Assembly: GCA_012934845.2 (NCBI GenBank)
Contig: WNNJ02002388.1
Coordinates: 62,001-126,000, forward strand
Origin: Pomphorhynchus laevis
Lineage: Eukaryota > Acanthocephala > Palaeacanthocephala > Echinorhynchida > Pomphorhynchidae
Direction: 5' to 3'
DNA: 64,000 nt
Made by a program: the position numbers and the translations under genes. Below, piece after piece: positions 24,087 through 35,289 of this stretch (the first letter of the stretch is position 1; each line of letters starts with the position of its first letter). The notes under the pieces were generated by a model. That model made no database searches, was not told the origin of the DNA, and was given only the letters and a program-made list of their open reading frames with translations.

Positions 24087-24558
24087 CTAAACAAAAAAGC
24101 TATCATCGTTAAAATTTGTAAGTAAAAATTAAATGCTTGAATTTTAAAATTTGTTCTCAAAATACTATTATGAAATACACGTTTGATATTGACAGTTATA
24201 AATAAAAGAATATGTATCAAACTAAATAAATGGCTATATACATTTGATATCTTAAAAAATACTGTAATATTTAAAAAGCCTCATTATTGTTCAAAAATGG
24301 TTGATACAACACAATAAAATCATGTAATATAATTGATCAAAATATTATTAAATAAAATTTAAACTATTTAATTGGTTTTATACAAAATATTATTGTAAGT
24401 AACTATTTCGTAACACTTATGTGCTTATGAAATAAAAATGTGTCAATAATCTGTGAATTGTGCTTTTAAGAAACACAATCGACTAGTAGACAATAAAAAT
24501 TTCTAAAATCTGATAAAACAAAATTTACAATAAATACCTTAAATTTTCGAGTACTTAC

Positions 24559-24624
24559 AGCGAAGAGATATTACCAAAAATATCCAAAATCGATTTTGAG
24601 CTGATTTGAGTATCGTAAAACTTT
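24559..24624 (-). CDS. LRR exon
   Basis: A 66-nt exon, acceptor GTTTAG, donor GTAAGT. It reads one base, KFYDTQISSKSILDIFGNIS, one more codon and two bases. The core L-D-I-F-G-N-I is close to the LxLxxNxI consensus. Only 472 nt separates it from the next exon at 24021, the shortest intron in the LRR series. Confidence 0.7.
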
Positions 24625-25139
24625 CTAAACAGATAAATTATCATTTATTAATTAGTTAAACAGAAAAAATATTAACGACAAAAAATATTTGCCGTTAAAA
24701 TAAAATTCTCATTAACATAACGCAATATTTAAATTTATCGACAGATTATAAATGTATTTTATTTTATAGAAATAGTGTTTCAAAGGTACTGCTATGTTGT
24801 CAGTTTCTGTTCGTTTTCCTCGACCGAATATAGGACCGTATTCATTGACATGCAAATGATATATTTTTCTTTATGATTATCAAGCGAAATAAAATTTCCA
24901 AGTACTAAAGTTTATAAATTGAGCATATATGAAAATATTGATGTTTAATAATTTACAAAAATTATAATAGATGTGTCTGTAATTAAATTGTCTGAAAATA
25001 TTAATAAATAACTATAAAAAATATGAGATTCATTGCAATTTATATTTATACAACAATAAAATTTATAATTAGTATTTAAAATAAAAATCAATTTTAATGA
25101 ATTGACTAATAAATAATATACGACGTATTCGAATATGTA

Positions 25140-25440
25140 ATAGGGTTCATCAGGAAGAATCGCTATGTTATCCCGCTAGTATTTTTATACCAACGAATTT
25201 ATTATCGCATAATAAAACAAATAATAAAATTGAGAAAATCACATATTTACTTAAACGTGATAGAAACAATAAAACCATTTTATTGACAACAATCCACAAA
25301 ATAAACAAATATATCAAAAGACAAAAATTATAATTAAAATTTTCTGTAACACTCTGAATAAACATAAGGAAATTTTAAACAGAAAGATGGCAATAACTTG
25401 GAAATGAAAGTATAGTCGGCTTTATACATTAATACAACAA
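25140..25440. repeat. Duplicated intron block, copy A (copy B 28420-29020)
   Basis: CCCGCTAGTATTTTTATA through AATACAACAAAGTTCTTTAA recurs at 28420-29020. Copy B is interrupted by a piece of CR1/L2-like LINE (28487-28865) that copy A lacks, so the LINE sequence arrived after, or was lost from, one copy. The minus-strand frame 25168-25365 is carried by this repeat and is not a gene. Confidence 0.75.
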
Positions 25441-25588
25441 AGTTCTTTAATTTAAAAGAATCCAAAAAAATTTAAAGATTTAAAATTTTTAGAGAGGTAC
25501 ATAAATGCAGTGATTGGTATCATTTAATAATATCATTTAACATCACAATCAGTTTAAGATCGATCGATTAAAAATTCAGCGCTACTTA

Positions 25589-25654
25589 CATTCCTTTAAC
25601 GTTACCAGTGAGCAAAAGATGAGAGCGTGATTCAAGGATAGTACCGTACATATT
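25589..25654 (-). CDS. LRR exon
   Basis: A 66-nt exon, acceptor GTTTAG, donor GTAAGT. It reads one base, NMYGTILESRSHLLLTGNVK, one more codon and two bases. LLLTGNV is a good LRR core. Decayed paralogues of this exon lie at 29142-29204 and 31662-31723. Confidence 0.7.
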
Positions 25655-26339
25655 TCTAAACATGAAAGTTTTTCCATTTTAGTATAACGAAGGAAGTGTA
25701 AAAAATTGAAAAAATACCTATCATTTTCAAAATAATTTTAATTATTAAATACAGTACATTTTATGTAAAATTGCATAAGACTAAGGTAACAGTGCATTCG
25801 ATATTACACACTATTGAAGATTGTTTATAAAAATACGTATTGTAGAACTTTCAAAACGTCAAAAATTAAACGAATGTGAAAACATAGGTGCTCCTTTCAT
25901 GGACAATTTTATTAAATTATTTGACATTTTTCATAAAATAAAAAACTACAATTCAAGATTATAAATTAAAAACATTATAGCAGCAATATAATATTTTATA
26001 GAGGGTTTTATTCAAAAGTAATTCTAAAACATCTAATCATAAAAGCTTAAGTGATATAAAATATGTTATCATTTTATCTTATTTGTACTCGATACAAATA
26101 AGTATCATATATTAATATTATTAATAATATTAATACTATTAATATTTAAATATAATAAGTACTAATAGATACAAATTTGTACTAGATATTCATTTTGAAA
26201 ATTTAAATAGTAAAAATATTAAATAATTATTGCATTATTTGATGTAATATTAAACAAAATGCGATCAAATGAAATAAAAACATTTAACTAAAATTTATAA
26301 TAAAATTTCAATATTATAGTAATGTATTAATATAATTGT

Positions 26340-26392
26340 CAGGGCATTAAACAGCGAGAGGAACTCCTCTCGATGATTAAACACCCTGAACA
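26340..26392. repeat. Small GC-rich hairpin
   Basis: CAGGGCATTAAACAGCGAGAGG and its imperfect complement around a 7-bp CGAGAGG/CCTCTCG stem with a 4-nt loop, in otherwise A/T-only surroundings. Function unknown; possibly a transposon end or structured RNA. Confidence 0.35.
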
Positions 26393-26514
26393 ATATACTA
26401 TAATGTTATCTCATTTGAATAAAAATATAATCATTTGTAGAATAATAATATTATTGCATTATTAATATTGTTATTAATAATATTTATAATATTATTAATA
26501 TTATAATTTGATGC

Positions 26515-27260
26515 AAAGCTACTTGTAATCCAAATGGGTGGTTATGTAGCATGTAGAAGACTGCACGACAACAGTTTAAAGGATATATTAAGCGGTACCT
26601 ATATTTCAACAATATGCGCATTTTAATGTAAAGAACAGAAACACGTAAAGACATAACATGCAAAAAATAGAAACAAGAACATTGAAATAATACTATAAAT
26701 TTAAATACAATTTTTATTCATTTTATGTTTTAGCTTTTGACTGACTGAAGTATGCAAGTGGAATGGTGACTAGCGTGACATCGCTACAGTCATCAAATCA
26801 CGGTTGTTCCTAAGCTAATAGTCTTACGCATACCGTATAAAAACTAGCAATTTTACATATAAAAATAATATTTTAGAGTAAGTAATTACATTATAAATCT
26901 TTACAATATTGAAATATAAATTTGTTCAAATCAATTAAATCATCAATTATAAATGTATAGGTGAAACAGTGACATAATTTCATTCAGTACAAAAATTGAA
27001 CAAAGTAATCAATCCATTAGCTTATTATTAAGATAATAAATTAAAGCATAGAAGTTGGAAACGCGGCAAGTAAATTTTCTTAAGAGCGTTATTTGAAAGC
27101 AAAACAATTTAAGATTAAATAATGCAATTATGATTTGTGTCTTCAAATTACTTAATTAAGTAAAGCATTATCTAAATTTGTTACTAAATTTAAAACAATT
27201 AAATTATAAATTAATATAAGTAACTATACACACGTTTTCAAATTGTTTTTAAATGCAAAC
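26515..27260. repeat. Duplicated intron module, copy 1 (others 30130-30510, 33770-34140)
   Basis: Two blocks, one with GTAGCATGTAGAAGACTG and one with GTAATCAATCCATTAGCTT, occur in the same order three times. Copies 1 and 2 are followed by LRR exons (27342, 30705). After copy 3 the expected exon position is occupied by retroelement sequence. Confidence 0.75.
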
Positions 27261-27341
27261 AGATATGATATAATAAATATCATATAATTACATATAATTA
27301 CATCTAATAATTACCTATAATTCAATATAATATTTACTTAC

Positions 27342-27407
27342 ATCTAATTTATGGAGCCGGTAACTTGGGGTGCAAAGTATGATTTAATAGTAGTATTGTA
27401 AAACTTC
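27342..27407 (-). pseudogene. LRR exon with in-frame stop
   Basis: Both splice sites are intact (TTCCTAG-type acceptor, GTAAGT donor) and the length is 66 nt, but the phase used by all other copies reads KFYNTTIKSYFAPQVTGSIN and then TAG two bases before the donor. It is a decayed copy, or a poison exon whose inclusion would end the protein. Its duplicated counterpart at 30705 is open. Confidence 0.6.
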
Positions 27408-27650
27408 CTAAACATTAGAATTTTTATAAAATGTAAAAAATAAAAAAGTTTGATAAAAACAAATGTCAGCTCTATGAGAATGCATTTGACATCAAACATT
27501 TAGAAGAATGTTTTTAGAGACATTTAGAAGAATAATGTAACGTAAATCAATTATTTATCCTGGACATTAGAAAAAAAGTTTGATCGATAAAATTAAATAA
27601 AACATTATAACATATTATACAAATTAATAAAAAATAAAATGACTACTTAC

Positions 27651-27705
27651 GCATTATGGACGATATCAGAAATTAAAAGTAAAGTGTTTGTTTCAAATAT
27701 TATAT
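27651..27705 (-). pseudogene. Shortened LRR exon, out of phase
   Basis: GTAAGT donor retained, acceptor changed to TTTAAAG, and only 55 nt long. The open frame reads IFETNTLLLISDIVHN, recognisably the second half of the repeat, but the start phase does not match its neighbours. Confidence 0.45.
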
Positions 27706-27841
27706 CTTTAAACATTATAAAATACTTTATTAAAAATGACTTTTGGATTCAACTATTCAATTTAAAAAGATACGTATTATAACAAATTTGTGGAAAACTG
27801 ACAATGTCCCGAATAATCCATTGAAAGATACATGATTAATA

Positions 27842-27883
27842 ATTGTCGTAAGTAGAAAAACAAGTTTTTCTACTTACGACAAT
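27842..27883. repeat. Near-perfect hairpin
   Basis: 20-bp arms around a 2-nt loop (left arm ATTGTCGTAAGTAGAAAAAC). One of several snap-back palindromes with almost no loop in this window. Confidence 0.8.
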
Positions 27884-28486
27884 AATATATATATTGATAT
27901 ATAGTATATATTGATATACAGTATTCGGTGAGTTTCGAAACGTCGCCCATCATCACCCATAATGATTTGATTTTATAATTTTACGTAATATTTTGAGATG
28001 GTAGAAGAAAGTAAGCAATTCTTATTCAACGTTTCGCTTATCGTATATAATATTGAACATCGCTTATAATATTAATAAATGATGTAATAAATATGTACGA
28101 CATTATATGACATAAAAAGTTATTATTAAACTAAAATATTAAATTGAATAAGCTGTTATTGTGAAAATGTAGTAATAAAATATTTTATGAACTAAATTAG
28201 CAAAAACTAAATAATAACAATTTGTTGAATAAATCTAGATATTTTGCAAAGGATTTGTAATATTTAACTAGGTGATATTTATTTCATACATAAACGACGG
28301 TGTGATCAGATCCAAGTAAGGAGCCATGATTTATTATTAATTTATCATAAACAGCACATTTATCTTATATTATAAAATTAGTAATTCTTTAATTATTGAT
28401 CACAATACTTTGTTTAGCTAACCCGCTAGTATTATTATATCACAAATATATTATCGCATAATAAAACAAATAATAAAATTGAGAAA

Positions 28487-28865
28487 CTATTCAAAGAGAA
28501 AAGTGGGTACAAGGGGGCTATGGGTAGTAGCGAAAGTAAATTAGATAGCTTAGTTTGTAGATAAGAAGAAAATTTATCAGGATTTATATTACAAGGGGTA
28601 GATGATCGTAAAATAATTGAGTTTAAGATTTTCCAATGAGATTTAGAGTTGGAAGATAACTCGAGTTGATTTCGCCAAAAGAGAGTACGTTTAGTACGTA
28701 TAAGAATGAGATGTGAACGGCGTAGAGAAAAGCAGGAATCACGGAGATTTGGAGTGAGTGAGTTAGGAGAACGTTTAAGAAAGCGTTTATACATACGAAA
28801 AGAGTGACGGAGTCGACGATATTGAAAATTTATGTTAAATTATGTTAAGTTATTGAGAATTTATG
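28487..28865 (-). mobile_element. CR1/L2-like LINE fragment between endonuclease and RT
   Basis: The minus-strand frame contains CFSLRRSHLILIRTKRTLFW and SHWKILNSIILRSSTP, matching the segment FALRRSHKQLLRSKAHSFWR and KTLNSLLSCSPIT of the long LINE at 39.1-39.25 kb. It is an internal fragment without a 3' end, sitting inside duplicated block 28420-29020, so it came in by recombination or repair rather than as a normal LINE 3' insertion. Confidence 0.65.
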
Positions 28866-29099
28866 TTAAACGTGATAGAAACAATAAAGCATCATTTTAT
28901 TGACAAAATTAAAATTTTCTGTAACAATCTGAATAAACATAAATAAGGAAATCTTTAAAAGAAAGGTTGCAATAATTTGGAAATTAAAGTATAATCAGCT
29001 TAATACATTAATACAACAAAGTTTTTTAAAATGCAATAATTAACAATAATATAACATCATTGATTTGGAACAATCAGTTTAAGATTACAAAAATTTGAT

Positions 29100-29650
29100 C
29101 GGATTTAAAATACGATCGATTTAAAATTCAGCGCTAATTACATTCCTTAAACGTTACCAGAGAAAAAAGTTAACAGCGTTATTTAAGAAAAGCATCATGT
29201 GATACTAACCATAATAAAATACATAACAAATTCAAAATTATTTTTATTATCGAAACTGAAAACTTTAATGCTAAATTGAAATATTTAAGTTAATTTTTTT
29301 GTACCAAATTGCAATGTCAATTCTAATGCTAAATTGGAATCCCTACGAAATCGTACTTCTAGTATATAGCATGCAATCAGTTCGTAATTTTTCAAAGTCA
29401 ATTACATTTATCCAAAGATATTGTACATATTCCTATTATTAACGCAGGACCATAATTGAAGATTTGGATTTTAATTAAGATATAAAAATTTATATCAGAA
29501 CGTAGAAATTAGAATAATCGCATAAAATGATTTAGATGTACGATTAGCTTATAATTTAGGTGATCACCCTAACAACATTTTTTAATAATGCATTTAAATT
29601 ATTTTATATAAATAAAAATAGTAATTTGATGTTTTATTAATTTTTCTCAT
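29100..29650. repeat. Duplicated block, copy A (copy B 31620-32170)
   Basis: High similarity over about 550 bp, including a decayed LRR exon in each copy (29142-29204; 31662-31723). In both the donor has become GTAATT and the frame is closed by stops, so the exon died before or soon after the duplication. Confidence 0.75.
29142..29204 (-). pseudogene. Decayed LRR exon
   Basis: Aligns with the exon at 25589 (shared TAACGTT...GGAAT end) but is 63 nt, has a weak GTAATT donor and stops in all likely frames. Confidence 0.5.
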
Positions 29651-29829
29651 TATGTTAAATTATTATTTTTGTATAACATCATATCCTTGTAAATAATGTT
29701 GGCAACAATGATTCTTTAAAAATAAACCTAAGTTTGAATTCAAAAAATAAATGGTCGTTTAAAGCATTTAAATAATAAATTAAAAATACAGAGATATAAA
29801 TTGTAAATTTAAAAAATACGGATACTTAC

Positions 29830-29898
29830 AACGTATTAAAATTACCATGGGTAAAATAAATAATAACGGATGGAGCGATTGCAATATTGTGAAATTCC
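29830..29898 (-). CDS. LRR exon, 69 nt
   Basis: Acceptor TTTTTAG, donor GTAAGT. It reads one base, EFHNIAIAPSVIIYFTHGNF, two more codons and two bases: one codon longer than the standard unit. I-I-Y-F-T-H-G-N matches the core with one inserted residue. Its duplicated sister is at 33471. Confidence 0.65.
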
Positions 29899-30530
29899 CT
29901 AAAAATATTTAAAAAGAAAGAAAATTAGTGGACAGTATTAAGCATTTTGATCTTTCCAGCATATTTTATATTATTTAAGTTTTAACGAATATATAATACC
30001 TAAATTTATGTGAATAAAAACAATAATTTTGTGTAATCGAACTTAAAATTCATTTATAACAAAACTTCAGAATTCCTTTCAAGCAAGAATTTGTATATAA
30101 AAAATTCATATTACAAAAACATAAAAGATCCTAAGCAACTTGTGATCGAAATGCGTAGTTGGCTTGTGTAGCATGTAGAAGACTGTATGACATTAGTTTG
30201 GATGTATTTATTTCAACCATATGCACAATAGATGTCAGTAAAGAACAGAAACAAGTGAAGACATAACATCCAAATTGAACAAAGTAATCAATCCATTAGC
30301 TTATTATTAAGATAATAAATTAAAGCCTAGAAGTTTGAAACGCGGCAAGTAAATTTTCTTAAGAGATTTATTTAAATTACTATATTCAGTAAAGCATTAT
30401 CTAAATTTGTTACTAAATTTAAAACAATTAAATTATAAATTAATATAAGAAATTATACACACGTTTTCAAATTGTTTTTAAATGCAAACAGATATGAAAG
30501 ATTAAAGCTGTTGCCCAATCAATTCCATTT
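29890..30530. repeat. Duplicated block, copy A (copy B 33525-34146)
   Basis: Very similar over about 620 bp in the same orientation, starting inside the acceptor ends of the LRR exons at 29830 and 33471. The two exons diverge more than the intron copies do; the 5' boundary of strong similarity lies at the exon's first codons. Confidence 0.75.
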
Positions 30531-30704
30531 AATTATTACTACATTATGACAAAATGGATTACATATCTTTAATCATATGTTCGCTAGTGTTAAAAACAAG
30601 CTAAAAAACGCTTTGTAAGATATAGTTTTATCAGAAACAATAAGCAAATAATAACGAGAAACATTTTTAGCTACAAAAATTATATAAAATTTGCGGCTAC
30701 TTAC

Positions 30705-30770
30705 ATAGAAGATACGTTGCCATTAACACTCAGTTTAGAAAATTTTTCAAATGATGTATTGTAAAAGTTC
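30705..30770 (-). CDS. LRR exon
   Basis: A 66-nt exon, acceptor GTTCCTAAAC read in reverse (GTTTAG), donor GTAAGT. It reads one base, NFYNTSFEKFSKLSVNGNVS, one more codon and two bases. FYNT and L-S-V-N-G-N-V fit the consensus. It is the intact counterpart of the stop-bearing exon at 27342. Confidence 0.7.
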
Positions 30771-31125
30771 CTAAACATTAGAATTTTTATAAAATGTAAA
30801 AATTAAAAAAGTTTGATAAAAACAAATGTCAGCTCTATGAGAATGTATTTGACATCATAAATTAAAAAATTTTAAACATGAGGTATGTTCACAAAAAAAT
30901 AAATTTAGAATCCGTCATAAATTTAGAAATAATAAAAAGACAGCTTACGGTTTACTGTCCAGTGAACATTTCGTATAAGAACGGAATAAAAAATCGGTGT
31001 GTAGTGGATTCGAATTGCGAATATTAGTTATCGCCCACACCAAATATAGAACACATTAATTGTGTAATTTGGTATGTAAGCCAAATATAAACCAGCATTT
31101 CGGCGACAAGGAATCAGCAGAAGCA

Positions 31126-31186
31126 GTTAAAGGACCGAAACACGAAATGTAGGCGTGGGCTTACTGCTGATGAGGTCCACCCACGC
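31126..31186 (+). ncRNA. Candidate permuted hammerhead-like RNA
   Basis: GGACC-GAAA at 31132-31140 and CTGATGA-GGTCC at 31167-31178: both hammerhead core boxes attached to complementary 5-nt stems, but in the order of a type II (stem II open) hammerhead. ACA/TGT after GAAA could form stem III, followed by A as a permitted cleavage base. Stem I does not pair, and a competing 7-bp helix (31153-31159 with 31180-31186) exists, so activity is doubtful. Confidence 0.25.
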
Positions 31187-31661
31187 TGATTTTAGTGTAC
31201 AGTAATGCTAATAGGATTCAAACAATCACACGAGGATAATATCAAACCGACCAGTTAAGAATAACGGCTCGTGTATGCAATATTCACAATAGTAAATAAT
31301 AAAATATTTCTAAATATATCTTTTAGTCGTAAATTTGCAAAAATAATACGCTGTAAATAATGTGTTTAAAACTGCCATAAATAAAATTAATAGCATAATG
31401 TGATACTATCCTATATAAAATATCAAATAATTTGATATTATTTGATATTTAATATTCAAATTTAATATTAATATTTATGTTAATATTCGTATTAATATTA
31501 AGTTAATATTCAAATTTAATATTAATATTCATTAATATTAATGATATTTAATATTCAAATATTCAAATAATTTGATATTATTTGATATTTAATATTCAAA
31601 TAATTAAAAAATATTTGATCTGATTTAAAATACGATCGATTTAAAATTCAGCGCTAATTAC

Positions 31662-31723
31662 ATTCCTTAAACGTTACCAGAGAAAAAGTTAACAGCGTGA
31701 TTTAAGAATAGTATCATGTGATA
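31662..31723 (-). pseudogene. Decayed LRR exon, duplicate of 29142
   Basis: Same GTAATT donor and closed frame as its sister at 29142-29204; see that duplicated block. Confidence 0.5.
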
Positions 31724-32224
31724 CTAACCAAAATAAAATTCATAACAAATTCAAAATTATTTTTATAATCGAAACTGAAAACTTTAAGGCTAAATTGAAA
31801 TATTTAAGTTATTTTTTTTGTACCAAATTGCAATGTCAATGCTAATGCTAAATTGGAATCTTTACGAAATCGTACTTCAAGTATATAGCATGCAATCGGT
31901 TCGTAATTTTTCAAAGTCAATTACATTTATCCAAAGATATTGTACATATTCCTATTATTAACGCAGGATCATAATTGAAGATTTAGATTTTAATTTAAAT
32001 ATAAAAATTTATATCAGAACGTAGAAATTAGAATAATCGCATAAAATGATTTAGATGTACGATTAGCTTATAATTTAGGTGATCACTCTAACAACATTTT
32101 TTAATAATGCATTTAAGTTATTTTGCATAAATAAAAATAGTAATTTGATGTTTCATTAATTTTTCTCATTTTGTATAACGTCATATCGCTGTAAACGTAC
32201 AGCATGAAAATCACTGTAAAAATT

Positions 32225-33180
32225 GAAATCACAAATAGATGGACAAGTAATACAAATGTTTTACAACAAAGCGGACAACAAGCAGTCCGCTGACAACATG
32301 CACGCAGTGTTGCTCCGTTGAATTTCAGCGCTTATTGGTTGTAAAAGTCACATACAGACAAGTGGATCATGAGTTGTCTCCCTTTTTCGATTCCTGAAAG
32401 CGCGCAGAAATTTCATTGCAGATCCGAGGGATGACAGAGAATATCGAACGCAACCGGAACGAGCTTGTATACTGAGATGTCAAATTCGATGTATTTGTGG
32501 CCCTTGCGATGTTCGGCTTAAGATGGCTTGCATTTAGTGAATGAATCACAGTTGCTGACCGTCATTTCGCTTTGTGATTAGGACATGTGTGATCCCATAC
32601 CAACAAACGACCGGAGCTCCATAAAACTATATACACACCGTCTGGTCGTATACCATCAATCCGACAGAGTCCCGGCTGCTTAAGACGTGCGGGAACGCCA
32701 ACAGAACAGAGTACCTGCCGTATCAAATTGTTTACTGCCGCATAACAGCTGTGACGCAATTTCAATTTTCGGCAGTTTAGGGCAAGAAGGGATTCAGTCC
32801 TGGATCCACATTCGGATTTAAACGAGCTGCGATGTGTCAAACAAATCTAAGCCCGATTGCTAAGGAGAAGGAGGTATTGTCGAACTTTATTCAAAACGCG
32901 CTGATGTATTTGACTCAAAAAAGTCCCCTTAACCACGCTCTTTGTCAAACAAATGAAGGGAGTCGTCAAACAGCTTGGCGTAGCGGCTTTTATACAAAGG
33001 ATTCAACCAAAGTATATGAGTTTGTTTTTCCTGTGGTAGATCCAATGAGGTTTGACGACGCAGAATAGAGTAAGTAAATGATCAACGTCGTGTAAAAAAA
33101 TTAAGGTTACAATCTACCTCGTTCTTTGCTTTAAGCAAAGAACGAGGTAGAGAAGGCTGGAACGGTGAAGTTGCAAGCGG
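32225..33180 (-). mobile_element. C-terminal half of a REL-type LINE, broken
   Basis: From 33180 down, the minus strand reads IKFDNTSFSLAIGLRFV, RLNPNVDPGL, then CGSRTESLLALNC (a knuckle with altered residues), AVNNLIRQVLCSVGVPARL, IRPDGVYIVLWSSGRLLVWD (the two endonuclease Asp strands RPDG and WDHT), and decayed C-terminal blocks ending near the ACCMLSA/GNAAS-type tail. It stands out as a GC-richer island. The reverse transcriptase is missing and several stops and frame changes occur. A perfect hairpin at 33113-33151 lies inside it. Confidence 0.7.
33113..33151. repeat. Perfect hairpin, 19-bp arms, 1-nt centre
   Basis: Left arm TCTACCTCGTTCTTTGCTT, one T, then the exact complement. The right arm has no equivalent in the related LINEs at 22 or 52 kb, so it looks like a local snap-back duplication. 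Confidence 0.85.
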
Positions 33181-33470
33181 CTTATAAACCGAAACCAGTA
33201 AAACGAATTAGCATGATCGCCTGAATAAACGAAAGCCCTTCATTTTTTACGTGGAGAGTCTCCATGACAATTTGCAACTGCAACTGATCGAAATTCCTCA
33301 GGAGGGCTGGGCACAAAGAGCAGGGCTCAAAAAACCTCACTCTGATAAGCGACAATTTGTTCTTATCAAATGAATAAATTGTCATTAAAAGCACTATGAA
33401 ATAATTACTGTAAAAAATAGATACAATAAAGTTTGTAGAAATGGTTGATGTATAAAATATAGATACTTAC

Positions 33471-33536
33471 AACTTACGAATATTATCACTAAATCGCAGT
33501 GAAAAATGTGACAGGCATGTAAAACCGTGAAATTCC
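33471..33536 (-). CDS. Most upstream LRR exon seen
   Basis: A 66-nt exon, acceptor TTTTTAG, donor GTAAGT. It reads one base, EFHGFTCLSHFSLRFSDNIR, one more codon and two bases. L-R-F-S-D-N-I is the LRR core. Nothing that looks like a first exon, signal peptide or promoter was found at higher coordinates, where retroelements begin at about 34.15 kb. Confidence 0.65.
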
Positions 33537-34172
33537 CTAAAAATATTTAAAAAGAAAGAAAATTAGTAGACAGTATTAAGCATTTTGATCTTTCCAGCAT
33601 ATTTTATATTATTTAAGTTTTAACGAATATATAATACCTAAATTTATGTGAATAAAAACAATAATTTTGTGTAATCGAACTTAAAATTCATTTATAACAA
33701 AACTTCAGAATTCCTTTCAAGCAAGAATTTGTATATAAAAAATTCTTATTACAAAAACATAAAAGATCCTGGGCAACTTGTGATCGAAATGCGTAGTTGG
33801 CTTGTGTAGCATGTAGAAGACTGTACGACAGTAGTTTGGATGTATTTATTTCAACCATATGCACAATAGATGTCAGTAAAGAACAGAAACAAGTGAAGAC
33901 ATAACATCCAAATTGAACAAAGTAATCAATCCATTAGCTTATTATTAAGATAATAAATTAAAGCCTAGAAGTTTGAAACGCGGCAAGTAAATTTTCTTAA
34001 GAGATTTATTTAAATTACTTAATTCAGTAAAGCATTATCTAAATTTGTTACTAAATTTAAAACAATTAAATTATAAATTAATATAAGTAAGTATACACAC
34101 GTTTTCAAATTGTTTTTAAATGCAAACAGATATGAAAGATTAAAGCTTTCATTTAAACGATTTCATTTTTTT

Positions 34173-34280
34173 AACTTGATTTAAGTTATAAAAATCTAAA
34201 AACAATTATTAATTTTATTATTTAATTATTAAATTTTGATTTAGCATTATTATGTTTTGTTTATTTTATAATTATATAAC
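34173..34280. repeat. Interspersed AT-rich repeat (copies 41160-41285, 47408-47525)
   Basis: TCTAAAAACAATTATTAATT through TTTGATTTAGCATTAT occurs three times, each adjacent to PLE or LINE sequence. It is probably the non-coding end of one element family, perhaps PLE. Confidence 0.65.
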
Positions 34281-34317
34281 AATACGTATAAAGCCCCTGT
34301 CGGTTTATCATAGCCTA

Positions 34318-34425
34318 AATACAAAAATTTTCAAATTTTTGAAATTTGAAAAATTTTCAAATTTTTGAAATTTTTGAAATTTGAAAAAGATACAAAAATT
34401 TTCAAATTTTTGAAATTTTTGATAC
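34318..34425. repeat. Simple palindromic repeat
   Basis: Iterations of AAATTTTCAAATTTTTG and GAAATTTTTGAAATTTG, both strands alike. No coding value. Confidence 0.8.
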
Positions 34426-35045
34426 CTGAGTGTGGACGGGTGTAAAGCTCGTTAAAAATAGGGTGAGAAAGTTTATAATAGAGTCTAATTTGCCCATTAG
34501 TCCTATCTACAATGAACGGACTTATAAATTAATTAGAATGATGACTAGTGTAAAAAGGACCAATGAGATAAAAGGAGTAATTTATCGGATAAACTGTCTT
34601 GATTGCGTTCTTTTTTATATAGGACAAACTGGTAGGGTTTTAAAAATAGGGTAAAAGAGCATCCCTCAGCCCTACGCACTACTGCCCACTCAGCTGTGGC
34701 TCAGCATGCCTTAAGTACATGACACAATATTGATTTTAATAATGTTGAAGTTATTTATTCTATCCAAAGAAATTTTGAAAGGCGAATATGCGAGTCACTC
34801 TGGATTGAAGAATTGACGCCGGGCTTAAATGAGAATGATGGCTACCGTTTAATTCTAAATCGAGATTAAGCATCGTTCCTTATGAAGTTTGCTAACACAT
34901 TCGTAGACCAGGCAGCACAACGTGAGGACCTACCTAATGTGCATCTTTGTTTTTACCTTTTTCTTTTTATATCCTTAACATTTTACTTGTCTCAGATTTC
35001 TGAAGATGATTCCAAGCTGGAATCGAAAATTTAATAAATTTTTAA
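34426..35045 (+). mobile_element. Penelope-like GIY-YIG endonuclease and 3' tail, 5'-truncated
   Basis: Reads VKNRVRKFIIESNLPISPIY, then NEIKGVIYRINCLDC and LFYIGQTGRVLK (the GVIY...YIG core with a Cys pair), then in a second frame KEHPSALRTTAHSAVAQHAL and RNFERRICESLWIEELTPGL, ending NDGYRLILNRD. One frame change near 34640 and one stop are visible, otherwise well preserved. The tail carries GATGATTCCA-AGC-TGGAATCGAAA (35005-35028), a 7-bp perfect stem followed by GAAA, as in PLE hammerhead-type motifs. The RT half is absent; it starts at the simple repeat. Confidence 0.85.
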
Positions 35046-35289
35046 CCTCATGCGAGGCGTCTTGTCATTTCAATTTTGAGAAATTTATTATATTTGCTAA
35101 CTTCTGTTAGCATCAACAGAAAAATACTTTTAGTATTTTTCAGTAAGCGAAATATTATGGTTTTATGTACATTTTGCCGAGTCCATAAAAAGTCCATTCT
35201 GTCATATCCATTATTGCTAGTTATGGTACATATTCTTATGTAGTAAGTAATTATATCGCTAACCATCAGTACAGATGGACAATGGATGA

